DNA of 64,000 nucleotides from CAYRNR01 sp964425605 (GTDB taxonomy: Bacteria; Myxococcota_A; UBA796; UBA9615; CAYRNR01), in contig CAYRNR010000010.1 of assembly GCA_964425605.1 (NCBI GenBank), forward strand, positions 1 to 64,000. Direction: 5' to 3'. The notes beneath the pieces were generated by a model. It had not been told where the DNA came from and made no database searches. It was given only the letters and a program-made list of their open reading frames with translations. Position numbers and translations under genes: made by a program. Below, piece after piece: positions 8,616 to 15,836 of the stretch (the stretch's first letter is position 1; every line of letters begins with the position of its first letter).

Positions 8616-8965
8616 GGCGACGCCTCCAGGACCACCGTCACGTCCTCGGTGCTCACGTGGCAGTGGTCTCGGTGCACGGCGACATCGAGGTGCTGGGGCT
8701 CGAACCCCTCGGCGCTGACCTCGATGTCGAAGACGCCGTCGTTCTCCACCCCGCACGCCCACTCCTCAACGTGATCGAGCAGCTCGCAGTCCACGTAGTC
8801 GGGATCGTCGTCCACCCTGTACCGGACCGTCGCCTCGAAGACCGTCTCGTCGTGCTCGTCCACCACGCTCACGCGGACCGAGTCCCGCTCCTCTTCGGTG
8901 CAGGTGCATCCCGGCGCGATCCACACCAGCAGTATCACAGCCGTCCAGAACCGTACGTTCGACAC
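8612..8965 (-). CDS. Small lipoprotein
   Basis: A 117-residue protein with a short hydrophobic leader and a lipobox-like IAPGC, then an acidic region (TCTEEERDS). The remaining sequence looks like a single beta-sandwich domain (VRVSVVDEHDETVFEATVRYRV ... GVFDIEVSAEGFEPQHLDVAV), similar to carboxypeptidase-regulatory-like folds. The start is a GTG at 8963-8965, preceded by GGAGGA; an ATG at 9202 would run through the divergent sigma-54 promoter and is rejected. It is coupled to the next minus-strand gene by ATGA overlap. Confidence 0.6.
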   Translation of the reverse strand: MSNVRFWTAVILLVWIAPGCTCTEEERDSVRVSVVDEHDETVFEATVRYRVDDDPDYVDCELLDHVEEWACGVENDGVFDIEVSAEGFEPQHLDVAVHRDHCHVSTEDVTVVLEASP

Positions 8966-9038
8966 ACTTCCTCCTTCGAGCCCCTGCCCGGAGTATGTCT
9001 CGAGCCGGGCTTCCGTGACGGTTCGTGTGAATCGTGTC

Positions 9039-9073
9039 GGTCCCAGGGGCATCGGGACGGCGTCCCATGGGAC
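9039..9073. promoter_or_regulatory. Putative activator site of GTCCC/GGGAC half-sites
   Basis: Half-sites alternate: GTCCC at 9040, GGGAC at 9054, GTCCC at 9062 and GGGAC at 9069; the last two form the perfect palindrome GTCCCATGGGAC. The 14- and 8-bp steps match the TGTCTC/GAGACA array at 13948-13976, but the core differs by one base. It ends 63 bp before the sigma-54 promoter of the RCC1 gene, a usual distance for an upstream activator site. It may serve a paralogous activator. Confidence 0.5.
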
Positions 9074-9135
9074 GACGCTCCCGCTTCGACGCGCCTCGCG
9101 CGGCTGCAGGACCGACGTGCCTCGTTCCTCCCCTC

Positions 9136-9151
9136 TGGCACACCCCTTGCT
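9136..9151 (+). promoter_or_regulatory. Sigma-54 promoter of the RCC1-repeat gene
   Basis: TGGCACACCCCTTGCT has GG at 9137-9138 and GC at 9149-9150 with the correct 12-base step of a -24/-12 promoter. Transcription would begin near 9162, 34 bp before the ATG at 9196, and CGAGGAGAG provides the ribosome-binding site. Confidence 0.8.
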
Positions 9152-9195
9152 CTCTTCGGTGAACGATTCATCCAACGTTCCACGAGGAGAGACCC

Positions 9196-10305
9196 ATGGC
9201 ACGCACTCCGACCTTCCCCGCCCCCGTCGTCCACGCCCTGGCCGCGATCTCGCTGGCCGCCACGGTCGCAGCGATCGCCGCGCCAGCCTCGGCGCAGACC
9301 TACTACCTCGCCGAGAACGACGGCCGCGGCCGGGCCGTCCAGGTGGAGACCGGCTACTACCACATGTGCGTTCTGACCCACTGCGGGGGTATCGAGTGCG
9401 GCGGCGGGAACTGGTGGGGCGAGGGCTGGGCCCCCGACGATCGCGACTTCATCGACGTGGCGGCCGGGGTGATGCACAGCTGCGGGCTGCACGAGGATGG
9501 CACGGCCGAGTGCTGGGGCGACAACAGCTACGGCCAGCTCGAGGTCCCCGAGGACGAGGTGCTCACCTCCATCGACGGCGGGTGGTATCACACCTGCGGC
9601 GTCACCGAGGACCAGCGGGTGGTGTGCTGGGGGGACGACACCTACGGCCAGCTCACACCCCACCCGGCCGATGGCAGCGAGCGTTTCCTCTCGGTGGAGG
9701 CTGGCGCCGCGTTCACCTGCGCCACCGTCGAGTACTCAGCCTGGGCCACCCGCGTCGTGTGCTGGGGTATGGACGACCACGGGCAGATGGACTACCCGGC
9801 CGGCGCCTACGACGGCGGGATCGCCCTGCTGGACTACGAGCAGCCCACCGCGGGGTACGGCCACGGCTGCGCCGTGGACGGCTACTACTCGGTCCCCGTG
9901 TGCTGGGGTATGGACAACCACGAGCAGGTGTCCACCGACGCGCCCCCCCAGTCCTACGGTCAGTACCACGACTCCTACACCGAGCACGTCGATGGCGCGG
10001 TCGTCCTGTGGGGGACGCGTGTCACGGACATCTCCGCGGGCACGATCCACACCTGCGCCGTGCGGGACGACGGGCAGCTCCTGTGCTGGGGGGACGGCTC
10101 CTTCTACCAGGCAGCGCCGCCAGCGGGCGTGTTCACCCAGGTCAGCGCGGGCAACCACACGTCGTGCGCCATCGACGAAGACGGCCACCTCCAGTGCTGG
10201 GGGGATTCGATGTACGAGTCCCTGAGCCTCCCCGACCTGTCCTACGTCTGCGCGGACAACCTCGTGGAGGATGGAGGCTGGAACTACTACTGGTGGTGGT
10301 TCTAG
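9196..10305 (+). CDS. Secreted RCC1-repeat beta-propeller protein
   Basis: A 369-residue protein with a signal peptide ending near APASAQ (about residue 34). About seven repeats follow of the form G-H-C-x(n)-CWG-D-x-YGQ (examples: HSCGLHEDGTAECWGDNSYGQL, HTCGVTEDQRVVCWGDDTYGQL, HTCAVRDDGQLLCWGDGSF). This is the RCC1/regulator-of-chromosome-condensation propeller used in bacterial secreted proteins, with a Cys in each blade pair likely to form disulfides. The C-terminus is Tyr/Trp-rich. Substrate or partner is unknown. Expression appears sigma-54 dependent. Confidence 0.75.
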   Translation: MARTPTFPAPVVHALAAISLAATVAAIAAPASAQTYYLAENDGRGRAVQVETGYYHMCVLTHCGGIECGGGNWWGEGWAPDDRDFIDVAAGVMHSCGLHEDGTAECWGDNSYGQLEVPEDEVLTSIDGGWYHTCGVTEDQRVVCWGDDTYGQLTPHPADGSERFLSVEAGAAFTCATVEYSAWATRVVCWGMDDHGQMDYPAGAYDGGIALLDYEQPTAGYGHGCAVDGYYSVPVCWGMDNHEQVSTDAPPQSYGQYHDSYTEHVDGAVVLWGTRVTDISAGTIHTCAVRDDGQLLCWGDGSFYQAAPPAGVFTQVSAGNHTSCAIDEDGHLQCWGDSMYESLSLPDLSYVCADNLVEDGGWNYYWWWF

Positions 10306-10315
10306 AACCGCTGCC

Positions 10316-11197
10316 TCAGTGCCCGAAGACCAGCTTGCCTCCCAGCATCCCCAACCTCGCCGTCAGCGCGTTCCCCACCAGCAGCAGCGCGGTGAACCCG
10401 CCGGCCTCCACCATCCCGGTCGGTGCCTCGGCCCACCCTGCCCACAGCCTGAACCCCACCGTCAGCGCGGCCACGACCATCAGCACCCAGCTCCACAGCT
10501 TCTTCTCGGGGAAGACGCCGGTGGTGGTGGTACCGAAGCGGTGCCTGGCGTCGGACCAGCCGGAGTAGAACGTGACCGGAGCGGCGGCCATGGCGATGAA
10601 CACCAGATAGGTGGCCGTGCGCTCGAGGGAGGCCTCGCCGGTGATCAGGTAGGCGATCCACCCGAGCAGGGCCAGGGGCAGCGCGCCGTTGGGGAAGTGG
10701 GCGGAGACCGGGTGGAGGTGGAGGCGCTCGATGATGCCCGAGAGGCCCTCGTGGTGGTGTTCGGGGCTCTCGGTCTCGGGCTCGAAGTAGTCCTTGCCCT
10801 TGCCGCAGACCGGGCAGACGCCGGGGGGCGTGGGGCCGTCGTGGACGTAGTTGCAGACCACGCAGCGCCAGCGGTCGGCGGCGACCGCCTCCTTCTCGGG
10901 GGCTGGCGGCGCGGGCGGTGCGTGCTCCTGGCCGTCCTCGTGGGGTACGAAGGCGGTCCACGGTTTCTTGCACACGGGACACTCGTCGGGTGGCGAATCC
11001 CCCACGTGGATGTACCTGCACACGGTGCAGTACCAGCGCCGCTCCGTGCTGACGTCCTCGGTCCTCTCGCTCGCCGTGGGCTCCTCCTCCTCCTCGACGG
11101 GCTCGAAGAACTCCTTGCCCTTCTTGCACACGGGGCAGATGTCGGGGGGCTCGTCGCCCTCGTGGACGTACTTGCAGACGGTACAGATCCACTTCAT
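10316..11197 (-). CDS. Triple rubredoxin-like domain fused to a DUF2231-type membrane domain
   Basis: A 293-residue protein. Three small Fe(Cys)4 rubredoxin-like domains lie at about residues 1-33, 54-83 and 108-140, each with CxxC ... CPVC. Acidic or proline-rich linkers join them. The C-terminal part (from about 150) starts HLHPVSAHFPNGALPLALLGW, the conserved opening of DUF2231 membrane proteins, and has four predicted helices. The rubredoxin domains would face the cytoplasm and exchange single electrons. It starts 10 bp after korB and probably belongs to the kor operon, so it may pass electrons between membrane components and soluble partners such as the nearby rubrerythrins (inference). 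Confidence 0.75.
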   Translation of the reverse strand: MKWICTVCKYVHEGDEPPDICPVCKKGKEFFEPVEEEEEPTASERTEDVSTERRWYCTVCRYIHVGDSPPDECPVCKKPWTAFVPHEDGQEHAPPAPPAPEKEAVAADRWRCVVCNYVHDGPTPPGVCPVCGKGKDYFEPETESPEHHHEGLSGIIERLHLHPVSAHFPNGALPLALLGWIAYLITGEASLERTATYLVFIAMAAAPVTFYSGWSDARHRFGTTTTGVFPEKKLWSWVLMVVAALTVGFRLWAGWAEAPTGMVEAGGFTALLLVGNALTARLGMLGGKLVFGH

Positions 11198-11207
11198 CGG
11201 TCCGCTC

Positions 11208-12080
11208 CTAGATGAACTCGCGCTTGATCGACTCGTAGTCCTCGATGGGCTTCGGGCGCAGGGGGCGATCCACCAGCGGACCGTCGGCCAGCGCAGAGAG
11301 CTGGGCCTCGTAGCTGGGGGCCTCGGCGTCCCGGTACAGCACGCCCACGGGGATGCGGTCGCCCCACTCCAGGGACCTGGCCATGGCGCCGGCGAGGTCG
11401 CCCGTGTCGTAGCCCTCCTCCTCGTCGAGCTTGTACACGCGCTGGCGATACCAGGGATAACTCAGCGCCGGGTTGAACGAGACGCAGACCTGCAGGGTGT
11501 CGATGAGCGCGTAGCCGGGGTGGTCCATGGCCTGGCGGATCAGCGAGGCGAAGTGGGCCATGTCCAGGGGGAACGCGCGGGCGACGAAGGTGGCGCCCGC
11601 GGCCAGGGCGACGCTCAGCGGGTTGATGGGCTGGTCGATGGCGCCCTCGGGGGAGGTCTTGGTGACGAACCCCGCGGGGCTGGTGGGGGAGTATTGGCCC
11701 TTGGTCAGGCCGTACACCCGGTTGTTCTGGACCAGGTCCACCAGGCCGATGTTGCGGCGAGCCGCGTGGATGAAGTGGTTGCCGCCCATGCCGTAGCCGT
11801 CGCCGTCGCCGTGCACGACGATGACCTTCATGCCGTGGTTGGCCAGGCGGGCGCCCGTGGCCACGGCCACGGCGCGGCCGTGGAGGGTGTGGAACCCGTT
11901 GACCTTCATGTAGTGGGGCATCTTCGAGCCGCAGCCGATGCCGGAGACGATCTGGACCTGATGGGGCTCCAGGTCGGCCTCGGCGAGGGCGCGCTTGAGC
12001 GCGGCGAGGATGCCGAAGTTGCCGCAGCCGGGGCACCAGGTGGGGTCCATGGCGCCGGTGTAGTCCTTGGCCTCGACCAT
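11208..12080 (-). CDS. korB: 2-oxoacid:ferredoxin oxidoreductase, beta subunit
   Basis: A 290-residue protein that binds thiamine diphosphate and a [4Fe-4S] cluster. WCPGCGNFGIL near the N-terminus, GIGCGSK and the later C in VCVSFNPALSYPWY supply cluster ligands; GDGDGYGMGGNHFIHAARRN is the Mg-TPP motif. With KorA it converts 2-oxoglutarate (or another 2-oxoacid) and CoA to the acyl-CoA, reducing ferredoxin; this class is oxygen-sensitive. Only 2 bp separate it from korA. Substrate choice between 2-oxoglutarate and others is inferred from KorAB architecture and the neighbouring TCA genes. Confidence 0.9.
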   Translation of the reverse strand: MVEAKDYTGAMDPTWCPGCGNFGILAALKRALAEADLEPHQVQIVSGIGCGSKMPHYMKVNGFHTLHGRAVAVATGARLANHGMKVIVVHGDGDGYGMGGNHFIHAARRNIGLVDLVQNNRVYGLTKGQYSPTSPAGFVTKTSPEGAIDQPINPLSVALAAGATFVARAFPLDMAHFASLIRQAMDHPGYALIDTLQVCVSFNPALSYPWYRQRVYKLDEEEGYDTGDLAGAMARSLEWGDRIPVGVLYRDAEAPSYEAQLSALADGPLVDRPLRPKPIEDYESIKREFI

Positions 12081-12082
12081 GA

Positions 12083-13831
12083 TCAGTCCTCCTCGTTCAG
12101 GCGCTCGACGATGAAGTCGGCCGAGAGCGGTCTGCCGTCCCACTTGAGGATCTGGCTGTCGATGGCGCAGCCCAGCTCGCCGCGAAGCACCGAAGCCCAC
12201 TGGCCCGTGGCGTTGCCCTCCACGGCCACCAGCCGGCCGGCCGCGACCAGCTCGTCGAGGACGGCGTCGCGGTTCAGCGGCCACAGGTCGGCGAACTGCA
12301 GCAGGTTGACCGACTGGCCCTCGGCGGTCAGCCGGTCCACGGCCTCCCGCGCCGGTCCGGTGGTCCCGCCCCAGCAGAGCAGGGTGGTGTCCGCGTCCGC
12401 TGGACCGTGCCAGCTGGGCGGCCGCATCTGCGGCGCGGCCGTCTCCAGTTTGCGCAGCCGCTTGTGGTGCTGGGTCGTGCGGGTCTCGGCGTCCTCGGTG
12501 AGCGCGCCGCTGGCGGTGTGCTCGTTGCCGGTGATGGTGAACACGGCCTTGGGGTGGCCGGGCAGGGCCCGCGTCGAGACGCCGGTGTTCGTGACCTCGT
12601 AGCGGACGTAGGGCACGTCGAGGTCGTCGAGGGCGGCCTCGTCGAGCAGGTGCCCGCGGTCGATCTGCACCTTCGAGAGGTCGAAGACGCCGGGATCGAC
12701 GGTCCTCGTGGAGGTCGCCAGGTAGTGCTCCGTGAGCACGATCACCGGGCACTGGTACTGCTCGGCGAGGTTGAAGGCTCGCCAGCCCGCCTCGAAGCAC
12801 TCCTCGATGCTGCCGGGCGCGAGCAGGATGCGCGGGAACTCGCCGTGGCCGGCCGAGAGCGCGAACTTGAGATCCGCCTGCTCGGTGCGGGTGGCCAGCC
12901 CCGTGGCTGGGCCCGGCCGCTGGGCCAGGACGATGACCGTGGGGGTCTCGGTCATGCCCGAGAGGGACAGCGCCTCGACCATCAGCGCAAAACCACCGCC
13001 AGAGGTGGAGGTCATCGCCCGGGCGCCCATGTGGGCGGCGCCGACGACCATGTTCATCGCCGAGATCTCGTCCTCGGTGTGCTTGACCACCACGCCGTGG
13101 CTCGCGCCCTTGCCGGCCAGCCATTCGAAGATCGACGTGCCGGGGGTCATCGGATAGGCGGCGAGGAAGTTGCACCCGCCGACCAGGGCGCCGTAGGCCA
13201 GCGCGTGGTTGCCGTCGATGAGCATCCGCTCCGGGGCGTCGTCCTGGGCGGCCAGCCGGAACTCGAACCCCTCGGCCAGGTGTCGCGCGCCGTGCTCGTA
13301 GGCGGCCCGGGCCACCGCCCGGTTGGCCTCGATCACCTTGTCGCCTTTCTTGGCGAACTGCCGCCCCAGCGTCTCCAGCAGCGGCTCGATGGGGTAGCGG
13401 AACACCGCCGCGGCCACGGCCACGGACGCGGCCCCGGCCATCACCGGCCGCCCGCCGATCTCCTTGGCGATCTTCTGCAGGGGCGCGGGCATGGGCAGGA
13501 TGCCGCGGGACCTCATCGCCTCGACGTCCACCTCGAGGCCCTCGTCGTAGATGATCCCGCCCCCGCGCACGATCTGATCCACGAAACGCCCGACCGCCTC
13601 GGGTGTCTGGGCCAGCAGCAGGTGGACGTGGTGCCCCTGGGCGTGGACCGGCTCCTCGGCCACGTCCATGCGGTAGAAGTTGAGGCCCCCGCGGATGCGG
13701 GACTCGTAGTCCTTGCTGCCGAACACGTGCAGCCCGCCCCGCGCGAGGGTCTTGGCGAGCAACGCGCCGTTCGACTCCACCCCCTGACCGGCCTGGCCCG
13801 CGAACTTGATGGCGATCCGTTCTGCAGTCAT
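12083..13831 (-). CDS. korA: 2-oxoacid:ferredoxin oxidoreductase, fused gamma-alpha subunit
   Basis: A 582-residue protein. Residues 1-190 are the gamma domain (FAGQAGQGVESNGALLAKTLARGG). The alpha domain begins near residue 205 (GNHALAYGALVGGCNFLAAYPMTPGTSIFEW) with the catalytic YPMTP motif and the VKHTEDEISAMNMVVGAAHMGARAMTSTSGGGFALM segment. This fused form with a separate KorB is typical of 2-oxoglutarate:ferredoxin oxidoreductases. It heads a probable operon korA-korB-triple rubredoxin. A sigma-54 promoter lies about 40 bp upstream on the minus strand, sharing activator sites with the divergent ferritin-like genes. Confidence 0.9.
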   Translation of the reverse strand: MTAERIAIKFAGQAGQGVESNGALLAKTLARGGLHVFGSKDYESRIRGGLNFYRMDVAEEPVHAQGHHVHLLLAQTPEAVGRFVDQIVRGGGIIYDEGLEVDVEAMRSRGILPMPAPLQKIAKEIGGRPVMAGAASVAVAAAVFRYPIEPLLETLGRQFAKKGDKVIEANRAVARAAYEHGARHLAEGFEFRLAAQDDAPERMLIDGNHALAYGALVGGCNFLAAYPMTPGTSIFEWLAGKGASHGVVVKHTEDEISAMNMVVGAAHMGARAMTSTSGGGFALMVEALSLSGMTETPTVIVLAQRPGPATGLATRTEQADLKFALSAGHGEFPRILLAPGSIEECFEAGWRAFNLAEQYQCPVIVLTEHYLATSTRTVDPGVFDLSKVQIDRGHLLDEAALDDLDVPYVRYEVTNTGVSTRALPGHPKAVFTITGNEHTASGALTEDAETRTTQHHKRLRKLETAAPQMRPPSWHGPADADTTLLCWGGTTGPAREAVDRLTAEGQSVNLLQFADLWPLNRDAVLDELVAAGRLVAVEGNATGQWASVLRGELGCAIDSQILKWDGRPLSADFIVERLNEED

Positions 13832-13870
13832 CCGTGACCTTCTCTCTGTCGGGTCGACGCCGGCAGGATA

Positions 13871-13886
13871 TGCAGAATCGGTGCCA
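13871..13886 (-). promoter_or_regulatory. Sigma-54 promoter of the kor operon
   Basis: On the minus strand the site reads TGGCACCGATTCTGCA: GG and GC are 12 bases apart as required. It deviates from consensus only in CTGCA for TTGCA and C for G at the seventh base. Transcription would start near 13860, about 28 bp before the korA ATG. The array at 13948-13976 begins 62 bp upstream. Confidence 0.65.
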
Positions 13887-13947
13887 TTGTCTGCACCCCG
13901 GTTGCGTCCCCTCGCGAGTCGCGTTGGCGACACACCCTCGTGCGCAA

Positions 13948-13976
13948 TGAGACAGTACAGCGTGTCTCCTGAGACA
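13948..13976. promoter_or_regulatory. Shared activator site, TGTCTC/GAGACA array
   Basis: GAGACA at 13949, TGTCTC at 13963 and GAGACA at 13971 lie in 28 bp. The array is nearly midway between the minus-strand kor promoter (62 bp away) and the plus-strand ferritin-like promoter (68 bp away), so one bound activator could serve both. The same half-sites recur at 20044-20072, 33765-33812, 56756-56788 and 58665-58706. Confidence 0.75.
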
Positions 13977-14043
13977 GCGGCCGATCACATCGGCCTTCGC
14001 GCGCCCGCGCGTTGGGAGGCCTGCAGTCCTGCTCCGTCCGTCT

Positions 14044-14059
14044 TGGTACGGACCTTGCT
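14044..14059 (+). promoter_or_regulatory. Sigma-54 promoter of the ferritin-like genes
   Basis: TGGTACGGACCTTGCT has GG at 14045-14046 and GC at 14057-14058, the correct -24/-12 step. Transcription would start near 14070, 56 bp before the ATG at 14126. This rules out translation from an earlier in-frame ATG at 14012. Confidence 0.85.
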
Positions 14060-14125
14060 ATCCTCTGTCGCGACCCTTGCGGCGGTGGATCGCCGCGGGG
14101 CCAGCACAACACGAGGGAACTGCTC

Positions 14126-14617
14126 ATGTCCCAGAGTTTCAACATCGACGAGATCCTGCAGATGGCCACCCAGATCGAGCGCAACGGCGGCAAGTTCTAC
14201 CGCCTGGCCGCCGACATGACCGCCGATCCAGAGGTCGAGAAGACCCTGACGATGCTGGCGCGCATGGAGGACGACCACGAGACGACCTTCGAGGCGATGC
14301 GCAGCAAGGGCGAGCTCGACGGTTTCGACTTCGACCTGGACGCCCAGGCGGCGGCCTACCTCCAGGCGGTGGCCGACGGCTACGTCTTCGACGTGAACGA
14401 GGACGTGGCCGACGTGCTGTCCGGAGATCCCGACGCCATCCGCATCCTCCGCATCGCCATCGGCCGGGAGAAGGACGCCGTGACCCTGTTCGCCGGGCTC
14501 AAGGCGGCCATGCCCGAGGGCTGGGGCCACGACCGGGTCGACGCGATCATCCGCGAGGAGCTGTCCCACATCGCCATCCTGAGTGACGAGATCAGGAAGA
14601 CCAAGGAGCGCCAGTAA
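14126..14617 (+). CDS. Ferritin-like/rubrerythrin-domain protein
   Basis: A 163-residue, all-helical protein. Glu and ExxH ligands for a di-iron site are visible: QIERNGGKFYRLAA, ARMEDDHETTFEAM, and IGREKDAVTLFAGL ... IIREELSHIAIL. This is the ferritin-like domain of rubrerythrins without a rubredoxin domain; such proteins reduce peroxide or handle iron. The start at 14126 follows GAGGGAA and lies downstream of the sigma-54 start site. It overlaps the next ferritin-like gene by one base, and sdhCAB follows, so all five genes may be one transcript. Confidence 0.85.
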   Translation: MSQSFNIDEILQMATQIERNGGKFYRLAADMTADPEVEKTLTMLARMEDDHETTFEAMRSKGELDGFDFDLDAQAAAYLQAVADGYVFDVNEDVADVLSGDPDAIRILRIAIGREKDAVTLFAGLKAAMPEGWGHDRVDAIIREELSHIAILSDEIRKTKERQ

Positions 14618-15144
14618 TGTCTGACACGTCTGGATTCGGGTCCATCGTGGCCACCGCCCTCGAGATGGAGGGCAAGGGCCGGAGGTTCTACGCCGAGCAG
14701 CTGACCCGGTGCGGCAACGCCCTGACCAAGGAGCTGTTCCAGCGGCTGCACGACGACGAGATCGAGCACGTGCGCCGCATCAAGAACATCGTCGCGTCCC
14801 TGGACGCCGGGCAGGCCCTGGAGGGTGTGGACTTCGACGATCCCGCCGAGGACGATCTGGGGCACTTCTTCAGGTCCATGGCGCGCAAGCACGGGGCCAA
14901 GGTGGACGACCAGACCGTGGACGTCGAGGCCGTGGAGATCGGCATCGACTTCGAGCAGCGCGCGGTCACCTTCTACAAGGACCGCCTCGAGGCCGCCACC
15001 GACCCGGTCGAGCGCAAGTTCCTGCACGCCATGGTCGTGGAGGAGCGTGGACACCACCAGACCCTGCGAGACCTCAGGTTCTATCTGACCGATCCCGAGG
15101 GGTACTTCGCCGAGCTGGAGCGCTCCGGCCTCGACGGCGGCTGA
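14617..15144 (+). CDS. Second ferritin-like/rubrerythrin-domain protein
   Basis: A 175-residue helical protein, a distant paralogue of its upstream neighbour. It shows ALEMEGKGRRFYAEQL, RLHDDEIEHVRRIKNI, EIGIDFEQRAVTFYKDRLE and VVEERGHHQTLRDL, the four metal-binding helices of the rubrerythrin ferritin-like domain. Peroxide reduction is the likely role. Its ATG overlaps the upstream TAA (14615-14619), so the pair is translationally coupled. Confidence 0.85.
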   Translation: MSDTSGFGSIVATALEMEGKGRRFYAEQLTRCGNALTKELFQRLHDDEIEHVRRIKNIVASLDAGQALEGVDFDDPAEDDLGHFFRSMARKHGAKVDDQTVDVEAVEIGIDFEQRAVTFYKDRLEAATDPVERKFLHAMVVEERGHHQTLRDLRFYLTDPEGYFAELERSGLDGG

Positions 15145-15173
15145 GGTCCACGGCTTCTACGCGCGGAGGTTCG

Positions 15174-15827
15174 ATGACCGCATCCATCGAGAACCGGCAC
15201 TTCTTGCTCCGCAGGGTCCACTCCCTGCTCGGGCTGGTGCCCGTCGGGGCGTTCCTGGCCTTCCACATGTGGGAGAACTCCCAGGCGTGGAAGGGCCAGG
15301 CCCACTACAACGAGGTGGTCGAGGAGATCGCCTCGATGAACCTGGTGCTGCTGTTCGAGGTGTTCGGGATCGCGCTGCCGATCCTGTTCCACGCGGTCTA
15401 CGGCATGGTCATCGCGGGAAAGAGCAAGCCCAACGTGGTGCGCTACGGGTACCTGCACAACTGGGGGTTCCTGTTCCAGCGGGTGTCGGGATTCGTCGTG
15501 GTCGTGTTCATCATGATCCACGTCTGGGAGACCCGCCTCGCCGTGGAGATGGATGCTTCGATCGGCGGGGATCTGTACGGCCACATGTCCCGGCTGATGA
15601 CCAGCCCCAGGGTGCTGATCATGTACGTCGTGGGCACCGCGTTCGCGGCGTTCCACCTGGCCAACGGGCTCTGGACCATGGGGATCTCGTGGGGGGTGAC
15701 CACCACGGTCAGGGCCCAGAAGATCAGCTTTGCCGTGTGCATGATCGTGGGTCTTGCCCTGCTCGGCCTGGGTATCCGCAGCCTGCTCGGGTTCGTCCTC
15801 GGACCCGACGCGGTCGCAGGACTGTAG
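15174..15827 (+). CDS. sdhC: Succinate dehydrogenase/fumarate reductase cytochrome b558 subunit
   Basis: A 217-residue membrane protein with five predicted helices, as in the Bacillus-type single anchor subunit that carries two haems b and reacts with menaquinone. Candidate haem-ligand histidines lie in RRVHSLLG, LAFHMWEN, ILFHAVYG, IMIHVWET and AFHLANG. The start at 15174 has GCGGAGG upstream, 29 bp after the second ferritin-like gene. It is followed by sdhA and sdhB. Confidence 0.9.
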   Translation: MTASIENRHFLLRRVHSLLGLVPVGAFLAFHMWENSQAWKGQAHYNEVVEEIASMNLVLLFEVFGIALPILFHAVYGMVIAGKSKPNVVRYGYLHNWGFLFQRVSGFVVVVFIMIHVWETRLAVEMDASIGGDLYGHMSRLMTSPRVLIMYVVGTAFAAFHLANGLWTMGISWGVTTTVRAQKISFAVCMIVGLALLGLGIRSLLGFVLGPDAVAGL

Positions 15828-15836
15828 GAGGACGGC

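Noticed and set aside
14012..14125. Upstream extension of the first ferritin-like protein
   Set aside because: It spans the sigma-54 promoter at 14044-14059; the ribosome-binding site and conserved helix start at 14126.
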